A stretch of 64,000 nt of DNA from JAGGAG01 sp964638035 (lineage in GTDB: Bacteria; Gemmatimonadota; Gemmatimonadetes; Gemmatimonadales; GWC2-71-9): the NCBI GenBank assembly GCA_964638035.1, contig CAZWXD010000014.1:15788-79787 (forward strand), written 5' to 3'. A program made the translations under genes and the position numbers. Each line of letters begins with the position of its first letter. The stretch's first letter is position 1. Positions 60,446-64,000 of this stretch are shown piece after piece. Below the pieces are notes generated by a model. It was not told where the DNA came from, searched no databases, and worked only from the letters and a program-made list of their open reading frames with translations.

Positions 60446-61567
60446 TCAGCGGGGTCGTGCGCCCGCAATGAGCCCCTCGAGTTGTGCCTCCGTGCGACGC
60501 GCAGCCGCATCCCAGGTCAGGCGCTCGGCGAGCGCCCGCGCCGCCCTCCCCATGCGTTCCACGCCCTCCCGGTCACCCGCCACCGCCAGCATGCGCGCGG
60601 CAAGCGCCTCGACGTCCCCGTGCGGGACCAGCCACCCCGTCTCATTGGCACGGACCGAGTCGCGCAGGCCCGGGCTGTCCGAGGCAATGGACGGCGTCCC
60701 GCACGCCGCCGCCTCCATCACCGTAATGCCCCACCCTTCCTTGGGCGAGGGGAAGACGTTCGCCCACGCCTGGCGGAACAACCGGATCTTCTCCGCCTCG
60801 GGGATCCGGTCCAGGAACCGGACGGCGCCCCCCTGCCCCAGGCCCGCAGCCAGCGTGCGCAACGCCCCCTGGTGGTCCCCGCCCCCTGCGATGTCGAGGG
60901 TGAGGTCGGGTCGGGTCAATCGGGCCAGCGCCAGGGCCCGGATGGCGAGGTCCAGGCCCTTGTAACGCTTGATTCTTCCAACATACACGAAGCTCGGAAC
61001 CGGCGTCCTGGACACGCCGGGATCAGGCTGGAAATGCTGGGAGTCGACGCCCGGGTGGATCACCTCGATCGCCCCCGGCGCCACGCCCCGCGCCACGAGG
61101 TCGTCCCGCGTACTCTCGCTGATGGCGTGGAACCCGGCCCGCCGGTACCCCCAGGGCAGGGGGCGCTCGGCGAGCCACACCGTCGCAGCCATGGGCCACG
61201 AGGCTTCCTCGAATGCCGTGGTGCCGAAGAGGTGCGGGATGATGGCGCAGAACGGCAGGCGGGTGATGCGCGGGAGGAAGAGTGGAAGCTTGTTGACGTC
61301 CTCGACGACGATGTCGAACGCCTCCCGGGCGAGCGCCCGTCGCACCGCGCCGCGGGCCCTGAGGGCAAAGGTGTGCCGGCCGCCAACCCTTTGCACCTCG
61401 AGGCCTCGCACCACCGCCGACGCCGGTGCCCCCTCGAAGCCGGAGCACACCAGCGACACCGCGTGGCCACGCTCGACCAGCCGCGCGAAGATCTCGAACA
61501 AGTGGATCTCGGCGCCGCCGGCCTGCGGATTTTCCACGTCCTGCCAGTTGACGAGCAGGATCTTCAC
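60446..61567 (-). CDS. Group 1 (GT4-type) glycosyltransferase
   Basis: A 373-residue GT-B glycosyltransferase: GGAEIHLFEIF near the start, YVGRIKRYKGLDLAI, and the donor-binding PSPKEGWGITVMEAAACGTP (in part: EGWGITVMEA). It probably extends a surface or lipid-linked glycan; donor and acceptor are unknown. Its ATG 61567 overlaps the nusB stop. An odd member of this operon. Confidence 0.88.
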   Translation of the reverse strand: MKILLVNWQDVENPQAGGAEIHLFEIFARLVERGHAVSLVCSGFEGAPASAVVRGLEVQRVGGRHTFALRARGAVRRALAREAFDIVVEDVNKLPLFLPRITRLPFCAIIPHLFGTTAFEEASWPMAATVWLAERPLPWGYRRAGFHAISESTRDDLVARGVAPGAIEVIHPGVDSQHFQPDPGVSRTPVPSFVYVGRIKRYKGLDLAIRALALARLTRPDLTLDIAGGGDHQGALRTLAAGLGQGGAVRFLDRIPEAEKIRLFRQAWANVFPSPKEGWGITVMEAAACGTPSIASDSPGLRDSVRANETGWLVPHGDVEALAARMLAVAGDREGVERMGRAARALAERLTWDAAARRTEAQLEGLIAGARPR

Positions 61568-61992
61568 AGGCGACCGAGCCGGCGGGCAACCTGGTCGAGC
61601 ACGCCATTCACGAACCCCGGCGCGCGTGCGCCGGCAAACCAGCGTGCCAGTCGCACCGCTTCGTCGATCGCCACCTTCGGGGGCACCACCCCGCCCCGCA
61701 ACTCGTGGATGCCGAGGCGGAGGATGTTCCGCTCGACCGTCGCGATGCGGCCCAGACGCCAGTTGTCGGCAGCCGACCGGGCCGCGCGGTCCAGTACCTC
61801 CACATCGGCCACCACGCCCCGGGCCAGGGCCTCTGCCCCATCGAGAACCCGGGGCTCGGGGCCCGTGAGCCGCGCCAGGCCGGTGGTCACCTGGTCGAGG
61901 GCCACTGCGTCTCCCGAGACGGCGCGCTGCGTCTCCCAGGCATACAGCAGCTGCAGCGCCCGCGCACGGCTGCGGGTCTCCCGGCGGATCAT
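61564..61992 (-). CDS. nusB: Transcription antitermination protein NusB
   Basis: A 142-residue all-helical protein: RRETRSRARALQLLYAWE at the N-terminus and VAIDEAVRLARWF later are NusB hallmarks. NusB binds boxA RNA with NusE in rRNA antitermination. Overlaps ribH by ATGA, the common ribH-nusB pairing. Confidence 0.95.
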   Translation of the reverse strand: MIRRETRSRARALQLLYAWETQRAVSGDAVALDQVTTGLARLTGPEPRVLDGAEALARGVVADVEVLDRAARSAADNWRLGRIATVERNILRLGIHELRGGVVPPKVAIDEAVRLARWFAGARAPGFVNGVLDQVARRLGRL

Positions 61993-62459
61993 GCGCGCTC
62001 CCGCAGCCGCCGCAACACGTCGGCCGCTTCGAGGGCGGCCGCCATCGCCTCCTGCCCCTTGTTGCCGGCCGCCCCCCCGGCCCGATCCAGCGCCTGGGCC
62101 ATGGTATCCACCGTCAGCACGCCGAACGCGACGGGAAGGCCGTGCTGCACGGCCACCGTGGAAAGGGCCCGCGCGGCCTCGCCGGCCACGTACTCGAAAT
62201 GCGGGGTCTCTCCCCGGATCACCGCACCCACCGCCACCAGCGCCACGTAGCGACCGGACGCGGCCAGGGCGCTGGCCACCGCGCCGAGCTCGAAGGCGCC
62301 CGGCACCCAGACCACGTCCACCTCCCCCTCGCCCAGGCCCGCGGTAGCGGCTGCGGCGCGCGCGCCGTCGAGGAGGCGGCGGGTGACCAGCTCGTTGTAG
62401 CGGCTGGCGAGCACCGCGACCGGGCCCGTTCGGCGGGGCTCGCCCGTGAATTCAGCCAT
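61989..62459 (-). CDS. ribH: 6,7-dimethyl-8-ribityllumazine synthase
   Basis: A 156-residue lumazine synthase: VLASRYNELVT, VPGAFELGAVA, VGAVIRGETPHFEYV and the later VAFGVLT motif. Makes lumazine from ribityl-aminouracil and dihydroxybutanone phosphate. ATG 62459 is six bases after the ribBA stop. Confidence 0.96.
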   Translation of the reverse strand: MAEFTGEPRRTGPVAVLASRYNELVTRRLLDGARAAAATAGLGEGEVDVVWVPGAFELGAVASALAASGRYVALVAVGAVIRGETPHFEYVAGEAARALSTVAVQHGLPVAFGVLTVDTMAQALDRAGGAAGNKGQEAMAAALEAADVLRRLRERA

Positions 62460-62465
62460 GGGATC

Positions 62466-63665
62466 TCAGTGGGCGAAGAGGTGGCCGAGCTTGTCGCGCT
62501 TGACGTCGAGGTAGGACCTGTTCTCGCTGGTGGGGCTCGCCACCAGCGGCACCCGCTCCACGATCTCGAGGCCGTAGCCATCGACGCCGACCAGCTTGCG
62601 CGGGTTGTTGGTCATGATGCGCACTGACGTGAGGCCCAGGTCGCGGAGGATCTGTGCGCCGATGCCGTAGTTGCGCAGGTCGGGGGCAAAGCCCAGGTGC
62701 TGGTTGGCCTGGACCGTGTCGGCCCCGGTGTCCTGCAGCTCGTACGCCCGGAGCTTGTTGAGCAGGCCGATCCCGCGCCCCTCCTGGTCGAGGTACACGA
62801 TCACGCCCCGCCCCGCCTCGCCGATCAGCCGCATCGCCGCGTGCAGCTGGTCGCCACAGTCGCACCGGCGCGACCCGAAGACGTCGCCGGTAAGGCATTT
62901 CGAGTGCATCCGCACCAGGATGTTCGGTTCGCCCTCCACGTTGCCCATGACGAGTGCCACGTGCTCCGCCCTGTCCACGTCGTTCCGGTAGCCGATGATG
63001 CGGAACTCCCCGTAGTCGGTGGGAAGCCGGGTGTCGGCCACGCGGTGCACCAGCCGCTCCGTGCGGAGCCGGTAGGCCACGAGCTGCGCCACCGTGACGA
63101 AGGTCAGGTCGAGGCGCTGGGCCATCTCGACCAGTTCCGGACGGCGCGCCATGGACCCGTCGGGGTTCAGGATCTCGCAGATGACGCCGGCGGGGTTGAG
63201 CCCGGCCAACCGGGCCAGGTCCACGCTCGCCTCGGTCTGGCCAACCCGCTGGAGGACGCCGCCGGGCCGTGACCGGAGCGGGAAGATGTGTCCCGGGCGC
63301 CGCAGGTCGGATGGCACGGTGGCGGGGTTGAGGGCCACGTGAATGGTGGTGGCACGATCCGAGGCCGAGATGCCGGTGGTGACCCCGAAGCGGCGGTCGG
63401 CATCCACGCTGACGGTGAACGCCGTGCCCATCTCCTCCGAGTTCCGGTCGGTCATCTGCGGGAGGCCGAGTTCCTCGCAGCGCTGGCTGGTGAGGGCGAG
63501 GCAGATGAGTCCCCGGCCGTGGAGGGTCATGAAGTTGATCAGCTCGGGCGTGACCAGCTCGGCGGCACAGACGAGGTCACCCTCGTTCTCCCGGTCCTCA
63601 TCGTCGGCCACGATGACGATCTTGCCGTTCCGGAGGTCCTCGATGGCCCGTTCGATGGTGTGCAT
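62466..63665 (-). CDS. ribBA: Bifunctional 3,4-dihydroxy-2-butanone-4-phosphate synthase / GTP cyclohydrolase II
   Basis: A 399-residue fusion. RibB domain first (DDEDRENEGDLVCAAE, in part; HGRGLICLAL), then the RibA domain from about residue 205 with zinc ligands in CLTGDVFGSRRCDCG and LDQEGRGIGLLNKL. It feeds both branches of riboflavin synthesis. All catalytic segments appear intact. Confidence 0.96.
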   Translation of the reverse strand: MHTIERAIEDLRNGKIVIVADDEDRENEGDLVCAAELVTPELINFMTLHGRGLICLALTSQRCEELGLPQMTDRNSEEMGTAFTVSVDADRRFGVTTGISASDRATTIHVALNPATVPSDLRRPGHIFPLRSRPGGVLQRVGQTEASVDLARLAGLNPAGVICEILNPDGSMARRPELVEMAQRLDLTFVTVAQLVAYRLRTERLVHRVADTRLPTDYGEFRIIGYRNDVDRAEHVALVMGNVEGEPNILVRMHSKCLTGDVFGSRRCDCGDQLHAAMRLIGEAGRGVIVYLDQEGRGIGLLNKLRAYELQDTGADTVQANQHLGFAPDLRNYGIGAQILRDLGLTSVRIMTNNPRKLVGVDGYGLEIVERVPLVASPTSENRSYLDVKRDKLGHLFAH

Positions 63666-63684
63666 GCCGGTGTTCCGTTCCCGC

Positions 63685-64000
63685 TCACTCGCCCGGGACT
63701 GCCGGGCGCGCCCCCAGCAATCCGTCCACGTACCTGCCGATCACGTCACCCTCGACGTGCACCCGGTCGCCCCGCTGCCGCGCGCCCAGTGTCGTGACCT
63801 GTAAGGTATACGGGACCAGCGAGACCTGGATGAGGTCAGGTGCGCGCCGCGCGTTCACCGTCAGGCTCACGCCATCCACCGTAATCGACCCGAGCGGCAC
63901 CGAAACTCGCCAGACCCCTGGCGGCACCTGGAGGTCCACCAGCCAGGCACCCTCGCCGGCCGTGACCGCCGTGACCAGTGCCACGCCATCGACATGTCCC
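63685..64000 (-). CDS. ribE: Riboflavin synthase alpha chain, N-terminal part beyond window
   Basis: The C-terminal half of the enzyme that dismutates two lumazines to riboflavin: the visible part has GHVDGVALVT at the window edge, then GSITVDGVSLTVN and a C-terminal lumazine-binding repeat (VHVEGDVIGRYVD). It is 19 bases upstream of ribBA. The gene runs off the right edge, so no start or FMN riboswitch can be assessed. Confidence 0.92.
   Translation of the reverse strand, partial: GHVDGVALVTAVTAGEGAWLVDLQVPPGVWRVSVPLGSITVDGVSLTVNARRAPDLIQVSLVPYTLQVTTLGARQRGDRVHVEGDVIGRYVDGLLGARPAVPGE

Overview
The window is a high-GC, gene-dense bacterial chromosome segment. Its content (pyrR-pyrB-pyrC, ribE-ribBA-ribH-nusB, ClpB, type III glutamine synthetase, a mannose-type PTS with HPr kinase, many signal-peptide barrel proteins, CarboxypepD-regulatory and FlgD/T9SS-like Ig domains, frequent GTG starts) suggests a Gram-negative, probably soil-type Gemmatimonadota-like organism. 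The phylum is inferred from protein style, not from an rRNA. No rRNA, insertion sequence, prophage or CRISPR array was seen.

Layout. 1-6465 (minus): a VWA/Bat-type set with MoxR and DUF58, then rluB, scpB, scpA and a site-2-protease-like gene. 6450-6862 (plus): rpsT with a near-consensus promoter and a terminator. 6893-10736 (minus): a zinc-ribbon coiled-coil protein and pyrC, pyrB, pyrR. 10772-16814 (minus): a copper-type locus with copC, copD, a TonB receptor, an Asp-box lipoprotein and two paralogous His/Cys-rich exported proteins. 16819-21089 (minus): an amide-ligase cluster (two ATP-grasp proteins, a GCS2 ligase and a class-I amidotransferase-like hydrolase). 21161-24290 (minus): two esterases and msrQ-msrP, next to a tRNA-Ser(GGA). 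24644-28337 (plus): four exported proteins resembling a reduced chaperone-usher system (two pilin-like subunits, a PapD-like chaperone, an outer-membrane barrel). 28684-36873: a hypothetical protein, a PLP enzyme, a tsdA/soxC/soxD-like sulfur-oxidation set, glnN, a padR gene with a palindromic operator, and an SPFH protein. 36919-42499: a nucleotidyltransferase of a type best known from archaea, a lipoprotein, tRNA-Ser(CGA), a DUF5692-type membrane protein, two barrel proteins and tadA. 42575-49021: clpB, an MMPL transporter and two small exported proteins. 49120-64000 (minus): one almost gap-free run from ribE through nusB, hpf, hprK, a complete PTS and metK to recO and selB.

How the genes work together. 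The right-hand run joins riboflavin synthesis, transcription antitermination, ribosome hibernation and a self-contained PTS phosphorelay with its own HPr kinase. The copper locus pairs an outer-membrane receptor with periplasmic CopC and inner-membrane CopD. The sulfur genes would feed electrons from thiosulfate or a bound sulfur intermediate to cytochromes. The two least explained assemblies are the chaperone-usher-like operon (24644-28337) and the amide-ligase cluster (16819-21089); both are candidates for undescribed systems.
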